Assembly (NCBI RefSeq): GCF_900111765.1
Contig: NZ_FOIB01000004.1
Location: 186,001 to 250,000 of the forward strand
Source: Myxococcus fulvus
Lineage (GTDB): Bacteria > Myxococcota > Myxococcia > Myxococcales > Myxococcaceae
DNA: 64,000 bases
Direction: 5' to 3'
The notes under the pieces are model-generated. The model did not search any database. It was given only the letters and a program-made list of their open reading frames with translations, and was not told the DNA's origin. The position numbers and the translations under genes are program-made. Shown one piece after another: positions 46,734 through 55,988 of this stretch. Positions within the stretch are counted from its first letter, which is position 1; every line of letters begins with the position of its first letter.

Positions 46734-47110
46734 GTCCCACGAGGTGGACCAGGTGACGGAGCCACGCGACTGACGCATCCAGGGCCCGGACGCCGCACTG
46801 GCGCACGGGCCCACCCAAGGCGCACCCATTCCAGAGTGAGAGTTCGATCGCCTGAGCCGAGGCTGGATCGACCCACTTCCTGGTCACCCCAGCAGCAATC
46901 TTCTGGCTGTGCATCATCGGCGTTGGACTCGAGTCCCGTGTTGCGGACTCGTACCGGGCCCTGCGCAGCCCTCCGTCGAGGAAGACCTCCGGCGCGTCCG
47001 TTGCACAACAGCGGACCACGCGAGCCCACTTCGACGGCACGGCCGAACACGGCCATCCCGACGCATGCCAGGGCATCGCGAGACCCTCGTCGCTCGACCG
47101 AAGGCTCACC
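46734..47110. other. Intergenic region before the second MopE-RHS unit
   Basis: This 377-base gap carries no frame with recognisable content on either strand; the long minus-strand frames that cross it are antisense shadows of the MopE gene. It should contain the unit 2 promoter, but no clear -35/-10 pair was seen. The codon-like texture is less GC-biased than in unit 1. Confidence 0.45.
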
Positions 47111-48724
47111 ATGACTCAAGCGCGTTGCCCGCCACCCCGCCTTGCCCTCCAGGCATTGCATCTCACGGCACTTCTCATCCTTCTCGTCACACCACCCGTC
47201 CTTGCCTCGGAGCCCACGCGACCGTTGTCCCAGGCCGACGCAGGCCCCACGGCTGCCCCCATGGCCTGCAATGGTTGCGAGCCGTTCCCCGACCCCTTCC
47301 CCGAATGCACTCCGGAGGTCTGTGACGGCGTCGACAACGACTGCGACGGGCTCACCGACGAAGGACTGATTCTCACCCTCTACCGTGACGCAGACGGTGA
47401 CGGAAAGGGCGCGGGCGTCGGGAAAGCAGCCTGTGCCCAGTCTGGCTGGGTCAGCAACAACAGCGACTGCGACGACAACAACGCCTCCATCTGGCAGTGG
47501 CGGAGATATTACCGCGATGCGGATGGCGATGGTTTTGGATTGCCGTCGACCTGGAGGGACTCCTGCGGCCAGCCCTCGGGCTACGTGACGGATGCGACCG
47601 ACTGCAATGACGCCTCGTCCGCCGTCAAGCCGGGCGTCGTGAAGTCCTGTGGCATCGGAGCCTGCGCGGCCAGCGTCCAGGCCTGCATCAATGGAGTCGA
47701 GCAGGTCTGTACGCCCCGGCTTCCCACCGAGGAGGTCTGCGACCAGATCGACAACAACTGCAATGGCCAGGTGGATGACCTTCCTCCGGTCTCTTGTGGT
47801 GTTGGATTCTGTCGGCGCACGGTGCCTGCATGCGCCACCCTCTGCGAATTGGAAGAGCGCCATGATGGGAAGCCCCCCGTTGAGGTCTGCACCTGGAGAT
47901 CCAACTACTGCGTCGCGGGCTCCCCCAAGCCCGCTGAGAGCTGCAATGGGGTTGACGACAACTGCAATGGAATGACGGACGAGGGCGTGCAACTCACGTT
48001 CTACCGTGACGAGGATGGCGACGGCTTCGGCGCCGCGAGCGCCCCCATTGGCAGTGGCTGCAGCGTCCCTTCTGGGGCGTCCCTGAACAGCCAGGACTGC
48101 AACGACAAGAACGCCGCGGTTCACCCGTCGGCCCAGAAGACCTGCGGTGTCGGCGCATGCGCGAACAGCGTCCCGGCATGCCGCAATGGAGTCGAACAGT
48201 CCTGCACGCCCTTGCCTCCTGAGGGAGAGCGGTGCGACTCCATCGACAACGACTGTAATGGCCAGGTGGACGACGTCCCCCCGAGGACCTGCGGTGTAGG
48301 GGCTTGCGCGCGCAGTGTTCCCACCTGCACCACGGAGTGCTGGATGGAGCCCAGCCGTGACGGAAAGCCCCCTCGAGAAGTGTGCGAATGGGGAGACTAC
48401 GGCACGTGCATTCCCGGCCCCCCCGTCCCAGAAGTCTGCGCCAACGGCATCGACGAAGACTGCAATGGGCTGGCTGATGATTCGACCCAGCCGAATGCAT
48501 GGCTCGACTTCTATGCCGACCAGGATCAAGACGGCTATGGAGCCACCTGGATGAGCACAAGGGCGTGCCGCCAGCCCAATTACATGACCAGGCTTGGGGG
48601 CGACTGTGATGACACCCGGTCCACCGTAAGGCCCGGCGCCGCGGAAGTCTGTGACGGCATCGACAACAACTGCAACGCAAACATCGATGAAGCGGGCATC
48701 TGCGAACAGTCGCGGTGCCAGTAA
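47111..48724 (+). CDS. Secreted MopE-type metal-binding repeat protein (unit 2)
   Basis: The product has 537 residues, a paralogue of the unit 1 protein over its full length. A Sec signal is present (ALHLTALLILLVTPPVLA). Again six Cys-Asp motifs (EVCDGVDNDCDGLTDEG first; EVCDGIDNNCNANIDEAG last) and four DxDxDG loops are visible, with the same order. The DNA is less GC-biased than its paralogue, with more A/T third positions, which suggests a different history or age. It is followed 64 bases later by the second RHS toxin. The constant pairing implies a shared function such as toxin display or export. Confidence 0.88.
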   Translation: MTQARCPPPRLALQALHLTALLILLVTPPVLASEPTRPLSQADAGPTAAPMACNGCEPFPDPFPECTPEVCDGVDNDCDGLTDEGLILTLYRDADGDGKGAGVGKAACAQSGWVSNNSDCDDNNASIWQWRRYYRDADGDGFGLPSTWRDSCGQPSGYVTDATDCNDASSAVKPGVVKSCGIGACAASVQACINGVEQVCTPRLPTEEVCDQIDNNCNGQVDDLPPVSCGVGFCRRTVPACATLCELEERHDGKPPVEVCTWRSNYCVAGSPKPAESCNGVDDNCNGMTDEGVQLTFYRDEDGDGFGAASAPIGSGCSVPSGASLNSQDCNDKNAAVHPSAQKTCGVGACANSVPACRNGVEQSCTPLPPEGERCDSIDNDCNGQVDDVPPRTCGVGACARSVPTCTTECWMEPSRDGKPPREVCEWGDYGTCIPGPPVPEVCANGIDEDCNGLADDSTQPNAWLDFYADQDQDGYGATWMSTRACRQPNYMTRLGGDCDDTRSTVRPGAAEVCDGIDNNCNANIDEAGICEQSRCQ

Positions 48725-48788
48725 CACGAGTCCATTGACTGCAGCCCCAGGCGGAAGCCCTCCGTCCTGCTCGGAGTCCATTGCCATC

Positions 48789-51700
48789 ATGAGTCCAGAA
48801 AAATCCCATCATCATTCCTCGTTGCGCAGGTTCGTCGTCGCGCACGTCATGCTCTTTGTCTATGGAGCCCAGCTCGTCAGCTGCGCGCCATCCAGTCCTC
48901 GGGAGCAGGAGGAAGAGCACACCACGCAACTCACCAAGGCGCTGGGTGCGGCCCAGAGCATTCCCTTTGAACTGAGGCAGGACACGATTCTCGCTACGGG
49001 GCCGGCGGGGCAGTCGACGCCAGGGGCCATCCCGTTCTCGGCGGACGTCACGGCCAGCGGGTCAGCCGCGGTGTCCATCCCCCTCTGGGTTCCTCCCGGT
49101 CGAGCGGGAATCCAGCCTTCTCTCTCCATCGTCTACGACAGTCAGGGAAGCGACGGCATTCTTGGCCCGGGATTCAACCTCGCGGGGCTGTCGCAGATCA
49201 CACGCTGCCCCAATTCTTTTGCGAGAGATGGAAAGCTCCACCCTGTCGAACTATCCCTCACAATCTATTTCCCCGAACTCAACCATTACTCGAGGGCCTA
49301 CTGTCTGGATGGAATGAGGCTCGTACCCTCGTCGTCTGGACAAAATCACTTCAAGACCGAGCAGGACACTTACGCATCCATTCGCATCCCCCCAGGCAAC
49401 AGCCCCATCGACCCGGGCACATTCGAAGTCCGAGGGAAGGACGGGCTGATCCGCACCTATGGTCGCGGCACGGGAGCGAGAAACGATGCCCTCCTTCGCC
49501 GTCAGCGGACGAACGTCTACGACTCCAACAGCAACACCTGGACCGAGGTTCCGGAGTCACCCGTCATCGCCTGGGCTCTTTCCTCTGTCGAAGACCCGTT
49601 CGGGAACCGCATGGAGATCTTCTATGCACAAGCTCCCGCTGAGGCGAACACTGCTCTCTGGCATCGTCCAGTTCGAATCGTCTACACCCAGTTCCGCAAC
49701 GCGTCCGGCATCATCGAGCCAGGGCACCGGGAAGTTACGTTCGAGTATGAAGACCGGTCAGATGCGTTCTCGGGGTACTTGAGCGGCGTTCAAGTTGGCC
49801 GCGACTTCAGACTCTCGCGAATCAACATGAAAGGGCCAGGGCTCGCTCCGGGGGAGAGTGCCCTCTCGACGGTCCTGCTGCGCTACTACGACTTCGACTA
49901 CATCGAAGGGGCTGTCAGCAAGCGCAGTCTCCTGACGACACTGCGCGAGTGTGACGGCAACAGCATCTGCAAGCCGCCTTTGCACTTCGAATGGGAGCAA
50001 GGCTCCTGGGAGTTCAAGACTTCCCCTGCCACGAATGTCAGCGATGCCGCGGCTGGAGCGGGGCTCAACTCTTTTGGCTTGGGGGCTGGGCGCCGGGGTG
50101 TCGCCTATTTCGCTCGTTCCGAGCGACTCCAGAAGCGGGATCGGCACTATCCATCCGAGCAATATCCTCTCACGGACTACACGGAAGAGAATTGGCAGGA
50201 CATCATGCGGGTTCTTCGGTTCCCGGATGCAGCGTCTCCCACACTTGAGGCATCTGACTCCGTTGGCGCCGCACTGTGGTTCCCCTGGTTCAATATCGAA
50301 GGCAACGTCATCTTCGAAGGTGGAGGAGATGGCGACTACTGCGGCAAGAGACACGAGCAAGGTCTCTTTCCCATGGTGACGGACTGGGATGGATTCGGAA
50401 AGTCTTCAGTGACGGCTCTCTCGTGCTTCTGGGAGGTCCCAAGAGGCGGCCAGTACCCCGCGCCGATGTACGGCTATGTCCACAAAGAAGCAGGGGTCAC
50501 GGAGATCGCCGGCTCAGAGCCCAACTCCCAATATTGGCTCGACGTCGACGGGGACGTGAGAAACGACCGAGTCTGGATGGGACGACACGAGGATCGGCTT
50601 CCCTCGCCTCTGAACAGTATTCAAGTCTTCCCCGCGACCAAGCGCATCACCAAGCTGACTCCTGCCGGATTCTTCTTGCCTTCTCGCTTCGGCGTCCGCG
50701 CAGTGGACCTCGATGGCAGCGGAAAGATGAGTCTCCTCGGCGTCGGACTCAACGGGGACGGCCTTCTCGATGCGCTCTCCTATTCCGAGTTCTCTGACGA
50801 CAATCCCAACGAAGCTGAAATGAAGGTCATCAAGACCAGAATCAAGGAGCCTCCGCAGCGCCCTCCATTCTTCGAGTCGACGCGAGCCTTCACGTTCGAC
50901 TTCATTGACGTCAATGGAGATGGACTGAGCGATGCCGTCACGCTTGGCGACATGTACGTGACCGATACAGCGCCAGAGCTTTGGGTCCAACTCAACTCGG
51001 GGAGCGGGTTCAAGTCCGTCCGGAAAACCGTGCTCTCCAGCGACCTCGCTACCAGGCTGGAGGGCGCCAAGACTGAACACGGTGACTTCGACGGTGACGG
51101 GCGCATCGACCTGGCCATCTTCAAGCGAAACACCCCTGTCAAACTGTGGCTGGCGGGTCCGAAGGGAGAGTTCTCCCGTTTCGAAGAACTGGCCTCCGTG
51201 CCCAGCGGGGACAACCTCGAATGGGCCCAGGTCGTCGATGTGAACAACGATGGCCTGCTGGATTTCACCTACAGGCAGGGCAACGAGCTTCGCGTCGCGC
51301 TGCGGAGCCACTCGACGGATGCCCTCAAGGCCGTCAGATTCAATCGAGACGCCAGTTACTCCTTTACCTACACCCCTCTGTCACAGAAAAACCCTCTCGG
51401 CAGCGCTCCTCCTATCGAGCCGTTCTACTCGAGTTCCTACATCGAGGATGCCCAGAAGCCCTGGCTCCGCCTGGCACCTGAGTCGATGCGGGTCGTCTCC
51501 AGCATGGCACTCACCGTCAACGAGCGGCGAGTGAATAGATGGCACTACCTCTACCGTGATGGCCTCTCCGACACCCGAGGACTCGGGTGGCTCGGCTTCG
51601 GTCAACGAATCGTCATTGACGAAGTGACGGCCGCCCGGACGACCACGAGCTTCGACAACATCTCCACGCTGGAGGGCCCGAACCGAAGGGCATCCTCGCT

Positions 51701-54700
51701 CCAGGCGCATCTCCCGCGCGAGGAGGTGATTCAAGTACAGATGGACGCCAACACCGCGCTGCGGACCCAGCGAAACTGGACGTATGCGCGGACGCCACAG
51801 GGCTACGCCCCCTCCTACCAGCAGTACGCGCGACGGTTCGTGGAAACGGTGAGAGAGGTCAAGGGTGCCTCGACAACCGTGGTGTCCGAGAAAGAGAGTC
51901 TGCTCGAGCTCGACGACAAGGGCACCCCCATCTCTCAGACATCGTTGATTCACGGGGCCGACAAGACCGAACAGGTTCGGACGAGCATTGAACCTGGCGA
52001 ATTCGACTCCGTGAACTGGGTGCCCACCGGGGTCTGGACCGCCACGACCTCTTGGATGTCGTGTGCCCGAAGCGTGGAGGTTGGATGTCAAGGGCAGCCC
52101 GCTGCCGCCAATGTTCATACGAAGCGGATGACTTACGGCACGCAGGGGCAACTGGAGAGCACCGAGATAGCACCGTCTCTCGAAGGAGAGGCGGTAACGC
52201 CGGCGACCTCGGAGACGTATCTCAAGACGGTCTTCGCTCGAAACGACAAGGGACTCGTCGTGCACGTTTCACTGCATGGCAGCGGACAAGTGCGCACGGA
52301 GTCAGTGAGCTACGACGATCTGGACCAGACGCAACTCGCGACCACCACGGACGCTGAGGGCGCCACCTGGCGCTACCTCTTCCATCCGGGCCTCGGCGTT
52401 CTTGCGCAGACGGAAGACCCCAATGGGGTCCACATGCGAATCCAATATGATGGCTTCGGCCGCGAGCGAATCGCGACGCCCCTCTATCAAGGACCGTCGG
52501 CCGCACCTGCGGACAAGTCCATCGTGCGAAGCTTCTACGAGTGGCAGGGCTCGACGCCCCAGTTCCGCGTCCAGGCAGACACGAATACCGGCGCGGCAGG
52601 AGTGAATGAGACCACGACGTCGTTCGACGTCCTCGGCCGCCCGGTATCGCACCGTGCGCTGCGGTTTGATGGACAGACCGTGCTCTCCACCACCGAATAT
52701 GACGACCTGGGGCGCGTGGTGAAACAGGAAGCCCCTCGACTGACGACGGAGATGCCGTCATGGGAGGCATTCGAGTACGACCCGCTTGGGCGAGTCACGG
52801 CGCGCCGCGTTAGCGACTCGGCCACCGGGCCTCGCGGCATGCTCGTCGAGACACTCCTGTACGCATCGACTGCGCCCTACATCTCGCAGGCTGTCTCAAT
52901 CGACGCGGCCGGGCAGATGAAGCGGACGCTCGTCGACTTCCGCGGGCTGATGACCCGGGCAACCGAGGCGCCTGGAACGGCTCTGGAAGCAACCATGGCC
53001 TACACCTACGGCCCCTTCGGACGATTGGAACATGTTGACGACCCTGCTGGGAACCGGAGCTCCCATTTCTACGATGCGTCTGGACGCGTAGAGCGTTCAG
53101 TCGACCCCAGCGCAGGAACACGACTGTTCCTCTACAACGCCTTTGGCGAGCTCAAGAGTCACTCGGACGCTCCCTCTGGGACGACGGGCCGGTTGACGAC
53201 CACGTATCAGCGCGACCTCCTGGGGCGGGTCCTTTCGGCGACCAACGAGAAGGAGCGTCTGGATTACGTCTATGACAGTGGTCCAGGTGCGATGCGACGC
53301 CTGTCGCGTACGACCCGTACGCCTGATGACAACCCCGATGGTGTCGTCATCAAGGACCACGTGTACGACCCCTTCGGGCGCGAGACGGACACTGCACTGA
53401 GAGTGGGCGGCGAGACTCTGGTGATGAGTCGCGAATACGACGATTTCGGGCGAGTGAAACGGCTCACCTATCCGGTCGCGCGCAATGGAGTGCCCATGAC
53501 ATTGGGGTACTCCTTCACGAATCAAGGGAGTCTCGCGACCATCTACTCGACCAACATTTCAAGCCCGTTTGCCATCTACTGGCGAGCGTACGCGAGAGAC
53601 AGCATGGGCCGGCTCAAGACGGCTCATTATGGCAATGGCGTTGCAAGGAGCTTCCAGTATGACAGCCAGGGGCGCCTGCGCTTCCAGGAGGCTCGCCATA
53701 ACGGAAACAAGATCCAGAGTCTCGCTTACGACTACACCTACAACGACAATGTCGCCGCACGCCATGATCTCATCGTTGGCGTCACGCAGAAGTACACCTA
53801 CGACGCGCTGGACCGGCTCGAGCGCTGGAAGGTCCAGCAGGACTGCCAGACGCTCGATGCCCATTTCGAGTACGACAAGCTCGGCAACATGCTCAGCCGC
53901 TCGCCTGTCTCCGGCTGGGAGCCCTCCGCGAGCTTCCAGTACACCGGCGGCACCTCGGGTGGCCCTCACGCCGTCAAGCGGGCTCAGCTGGGCGCCGAGT
54001 CCTTCACCTACGAGTACGACCACCGCGGCAACCAGCTCGCGATGCGTGATGCCCAAGGCGCACTGGTGCGCTCGGTGCAGTACGCGCCCTCCAACCTGCC
54101 CGAGAGCATCACCTCGTCGAGCGGCACCGTCCGCTTCGACTACGACGCCTCCGGCACGCGCGTCCGCAAGCGCTCCAGTGATGGCTCGGCAGAGACCCTC
54201 TACGTCGGCGGTCTCTACCAGCGGCACAAGCAGGGGCTGACGGTCACCCACGTCGTCAGCATCCCCAGCCCCGAGGGCGTCGTCGCCGAGGTGTCCTGGA
54301 ACGAGGGCTCGACGTCGGAGTCCACGCGCTACTTCCTCAACGACCCGCAGGGCAGCCCCGACACGGTGACAGATGCCTCAGGCTCGATGCTCGAGCGCAT
54401 CAAATACGAGCCCTTCGGAGGCAGGCGCCAGGCGACGAACCTTGCCCAGGCCTCTACGACGAGCCATACGGGCGCGCGACGGGGTTACACGGGACACGAG
54501 CAGGATGACGAGCAGGGTCTCATCAACATGCGCGGGCGCATCTACGACCCGCGGATGATGAAGTTCCTCAGCGTGGACCCGGTCATCGCCGAGCCGGGCT
54601 CCGCTCAGGCCTACAATGCGTACTCGTACGTCCTCAACAACCCCACCCGTTACACCGACCCCAGTGGCTTCACGCCCTACGGGGGGAGCTTAGTCAGCAG

Positions 54701-55718
54701 TTGGGGCGGAGGCTGGACAGGGGCGCCGCAGTCGCACCAGAGTCTCATCACGAGCGCCCTAGAGCGGCACATGTCCATACAGGGCCCGTCCCTGTTTCTC
54801 CCCAACGTCGACCTCAGGGTCCCCACCGTCCAGTCGCTCGACGACGCCAAGACCCAGCCCGATGCTCATCACACGAACGACATCGGACAAAGCTCCGGCT
54901 CGTCAAAGTCAGCTCTAACATCGCTGCTGACCGCAACTACAAACGCAGCTGACTCCATCGCAAATCTACTCCCCTGCGGAACGATGCTCTCGTGTCATGC
55001 AGGGCGTGCTCTCGCAAAGGGGCAACTCGAGAGCATGCTTTCGTCATCAACTGCGTATGACCGCTACGCGCCTATTAGCAAAGTGGCGGCAGCAAGCCTC
55101 GCCCTCAACGAGTTTGTACCGTTCGTATCGGCAGGAGAGAGCGTCGTGGGGGCACGAACCGCTTGCACATCATCCGGAGCTATCGACTGCGGCCTAGGTG
55201 TTGGCAAATCCGCTTTCTACATCATGGCTGCCGGCGCAGCGCTGTATCCGGGAGGCAAGGGCGCTAGCGGTGGTGTAGGGATGTTACGGAACATCGCCAA
55301 TCCGAAGAGTTTCATTACGCTTTTCCACGGAACCACTGGCAATCGTTCTGCGAAAATCATGGGGAGCGTCTTCTACAAGGCACGAGGGTTCACGGCAGGA
55401 AAGAAAGGCGCTGTCTTCTTTGCCGAAGAGCGAGCCACTGCTGAGTTTTTCGCCAATCAAGCCCCCGCCCTGCATGACAACAACACACTGGCGAGATCCA
55501 GAAGCATCATCGAAGTCAAGATCCCAGACGAACTGGCTAAACGTTTTGGTATTTCCGAAACCGAGCGCTCCCTTATTGGAGATGCAATGGACATGGAACT
55601 CCCGGATGTCCAAAGAGGCTCAGGCTTCGAAAGAATTCTGAACCAGGAGTTCCTTGATGAATTCAATGGAGCCATCCAATCGGGCGAAATCATCCTCCGC
55701 CGATACAAGTTGCGTTAG
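48789..55718 (+). CDS. SpvB/RHS-type polymorphic toxin with ADP-ribosyltransferase-like C-terminal domain (unit 2)
   Basis: The product has 2309 residues, with the same order of domains as the unit 1 toxin: lipobox-like signal (VMLFVYGAQLVS-C), SpvB-type domain, FG-GAP-like strands, YD repeats and an RHS core ending in DPSGF (residue 1957). Over the core, DNA is almost identical to unit 1. The pre-toxin segment (YDRYAPISKVAAASLALNEF) is similar, but from about residue 2160 the chain is unrelated: FHGTTGNRSAKIMG (His2180), a Gly turn (FTAGKKGAVFFAEE, Phe2211), and a C-terminal Glu-rich part, the H-Y/F-E-like layout of PARP/ART-type toxins. The tip DNA is lower in GC than the shell. Confidence 0.88.
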   Translation: MSPEKSHHHSSLRRFVVAHVMLFVYGAQLVSCAPSSPREQEEEHTTQLTKALGAAQSIPFELRQDTILATGPAGQSTPGAIPFSADVTASGSAAVSIPLWVPPGRAGIQPSLSIVYDSQGSDGILGPGFNLAGLSQITRCPNSFARDGKLHPVELSLTIYFPELNHYSRAYCLDGMRLVPSSSGQNHFKTEQDTYASIRIPPGNSPIDPGTFEVRGKDGLIRTYGRGTGARNDALLRRQRTNVYDSNSNTWTEVPESPVIAWALSSVEDPFGNRMEIFYAQAPAEANTALWHRPVRIVYTQFRNASGIIEPGHREVTFEYEDRSDAFSGYLSGVQVGRDFRLSRINMKGPGLAPGESALSTVLLRYYDFDYIEGAVSKRSLLTTLRECDGNSICKPPLHFEWEQGSWEFKTSPATNVSDAAAGAGLNSFGLGAGRRGVAYFARSERLQKRDRHYPSEQYPLTDYTEENWQDIMRVLRFPDAASPTLEASDSVGAALWFPWFNIEGNVIFEGGGDGDYCGKRHEQGLFPMVTDWDGFGKSSVTALSCFWEVPRGGQYPAPMYGYVHKEAGVTEIAGSEPNSQYWLDVDGDVRNDRVWMGRHEDRLPSPLNSIQVFPATKRITKLTPAGFFLPSRFGVRAVDLDGSGKMSLLGVGLNGDGLLDALSYSEFSDDNPNEAEMKVIKTRIKEPPQRPPFFESTRAFTFDFIDVNGDGLSDAVTLGDMYVTDTAPELWVQLNSGSGFKSVRKTVLSSDLATRLEGAKTEHGDFDGDGRIDLAIFKRNTPVKLWLAGPKGEFSRFEELASVPSGDNLEWAQVVDVNNDGLLDFTYRQGNELRVALRSHSTDALKAVRFNRDASYSFTYTPLSQKNPLGSAPPIEPFYSSSYIEDAQKPWLRLAPESMRVVSSMALTVNERRVNRWHYLYRDGLSDTRGLGWLGFGQRIVIDEVTAARTTTSFDNISTLEGPNRRASSLQAHLPREEVIQVQMDANTALRTQRNWTYARTPQGYAPSYQQYARRFVETVREVKGASTTVVSEKESLLELDDKGTPISQTSLIHGADKTEQVRTSIEPGEFDSVNWVPTGVWTATTSWMSCARSVEVGCQGQPAAANVHTKRMTYGTQGQLESTEIAPSLEGEAVTPATSETYLKTVFARNDKGLVVHVSLHGSGQVRTESVSYDDLDQTQLATTTDAEGATWRYLFHPGLGVLAQTEDPNGVHMRIQYDGFGRERIATPLYQGPSAAPADKSIVRSFYEWQGSTPQFRVQADTNTGAAGVNETTTSFDVLGRPVSHRALRFDGQTVLSTTEYDDLGRVVKQEAPRLTTEMPSWEAFEYDPLGRVTARRVSDSATGPRGMLVETLLYASTAPYISQAVSIDAAGQMKRTLVDFRGLMTRATEAPGTALEATMAYTYGPFGRLEHVDDPAGNRSSHFYDASGRVERSVDPSAGTRLFLYNAFGELKSHSDAPSGTTGRLTTTYQRDLLGRVLSATNEKERLDYVYDSGPGAMRRLSRTTRTPDDNPDGVVIKDHVYDPFGRETDTALRVGGETLVMSREYDDFGRVKRLTYPVARNGVPMTLGYSFTNQGSLATIYSTNISSPFAIYWRAYARDSMGRLKTAHYGNGVARSFQYDSQGRLRFQEARHNGNKIQSLAYDYTYNDNVAARHDLIVGVTQKYTYDALDRLERWKVQQDCQTLDAHFEYDKLGNMLSRSPVSGWEPSASFQYTGGTSGGPHAVKRAQLGAESFTYEYDHRGNQLAMRDAQGALVRSVQYAPSNLPESITSSSGTVRFDYDASGTRVRKRSSDGSAETLYVGGLYQRHKQGLTVTHVVSIPSPEGVVAEVSWNEGSTSESTRYFLNDPQGSPDTVTDASGSMLERIKYEPFGGRRQATNLAQASTTSHTGARRGYTGHEQDDEQGLINMRGRIYDPRMMKFLSVDPVIAEPGSAQAYNAYSYVLNNPTRYTDPSGFTPYGGSLVSSWGGGWTGAPQSHQSLITSALERHMSIQGPSLFLPNVDLRVPTVQSLDDAKTQPDAHHTNDIGQSSGSSKSALTSLLTATTNAADSIANLLPCGTMLSCHAGRALAKGQLESMLSSSTAYDRYAPISKVAAASLALNEFVPFVSAGESVVGARTACTSSGAIDCGLGVGKSAFYIMAAGAALYPGGKGASGGVGMLRNIANPKSFITLFHGTTGNRSAKIMGSVFYKARGFTAGKKGAVFFAEERATAEFFANQAPALHDNNTLARSRSIIEVKIPDELAKRFGISETERSLIGDAMDMELPDVQRGSGFERILNQEFLDEFNGAIQSGEIILRRYKLR
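53791..54720 (+). repeat. RHS-core duplicate, nearly identical to 43381-44310
   Basis: The stretch matches 43381-44310 at a constant offset of 10,410 bases, with long runs of identity (for example around 54541-54640, about one difference per 100 bases), whereas sequences upstream of it diverge strongly between the two toxins. This points to recent gene conversion or recombination in the core just before the toxin tip. Confidence 0.8.
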
Positions 55719-55774
55719 ACAACCAGCCCTTCCCCTGCACAACGAACACTGAGCAGCACTTAGCCCATCCCATT

Positions 55775-55908
55775 TCTCTTGCCTTCCCGATAGGGCCCAA
55801 CCCGCCCTGTTGGCAAGGCAAGAGAACCTGTGACTGGCTACCCTGCCCGTCACCACTGGCCCAGGGCCTTGCCTCGTCGATATAGGGGGCTTGAGCCGCC
55901 CCTGGGCC
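55775..55908. other. Structured inverted-repeat cluster between unit 2 toxin and immunity gene
   Basis: Three nested or consecutive inverted repeats are present: an 11-base arm pair TCTCTTGCCTT/AAGGCAAGAGA (55775-55825) with an inner AGGGC/GCCCT pair; GTGAC/GTCAC (55830-55853); and GGCCCAGGG/CCCTGGGCC (55858-55908). No coding frame of interest crosses the gap. It could be a Rho-type terminator, an RNA structure or a recombination site. Confidence 0.5.
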
Positions 55909-55988
55909 GGCATTAGAGTCAAGTCCGCGGACGCCCTCTCCCCCGACCGCAGTGCGATCCCATCTCTCACCTACAATCCCCGGCGCCC

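Noticed and set aside
46734..47110. Possible transposase remnant before unit 2
   Set aside because: No residual DDE or other transposase motif could be read in any frame and no terminal inverted repeats were found.
46214..48790. Minus-strand frame of 858 codons across the methyltransferase and second MopE gene
   Set aside because: The MopE motifs are all on the plus strand; the minus frame is a low-complexity shadow with Asp/Val/Ala runs.
55775..55908. Integron attC or transposon end
   Set aside because: No integrase, transposase or conserved core-site sequence is nearby, and no flanking direct repeats were found; only a general structured region is claimed.
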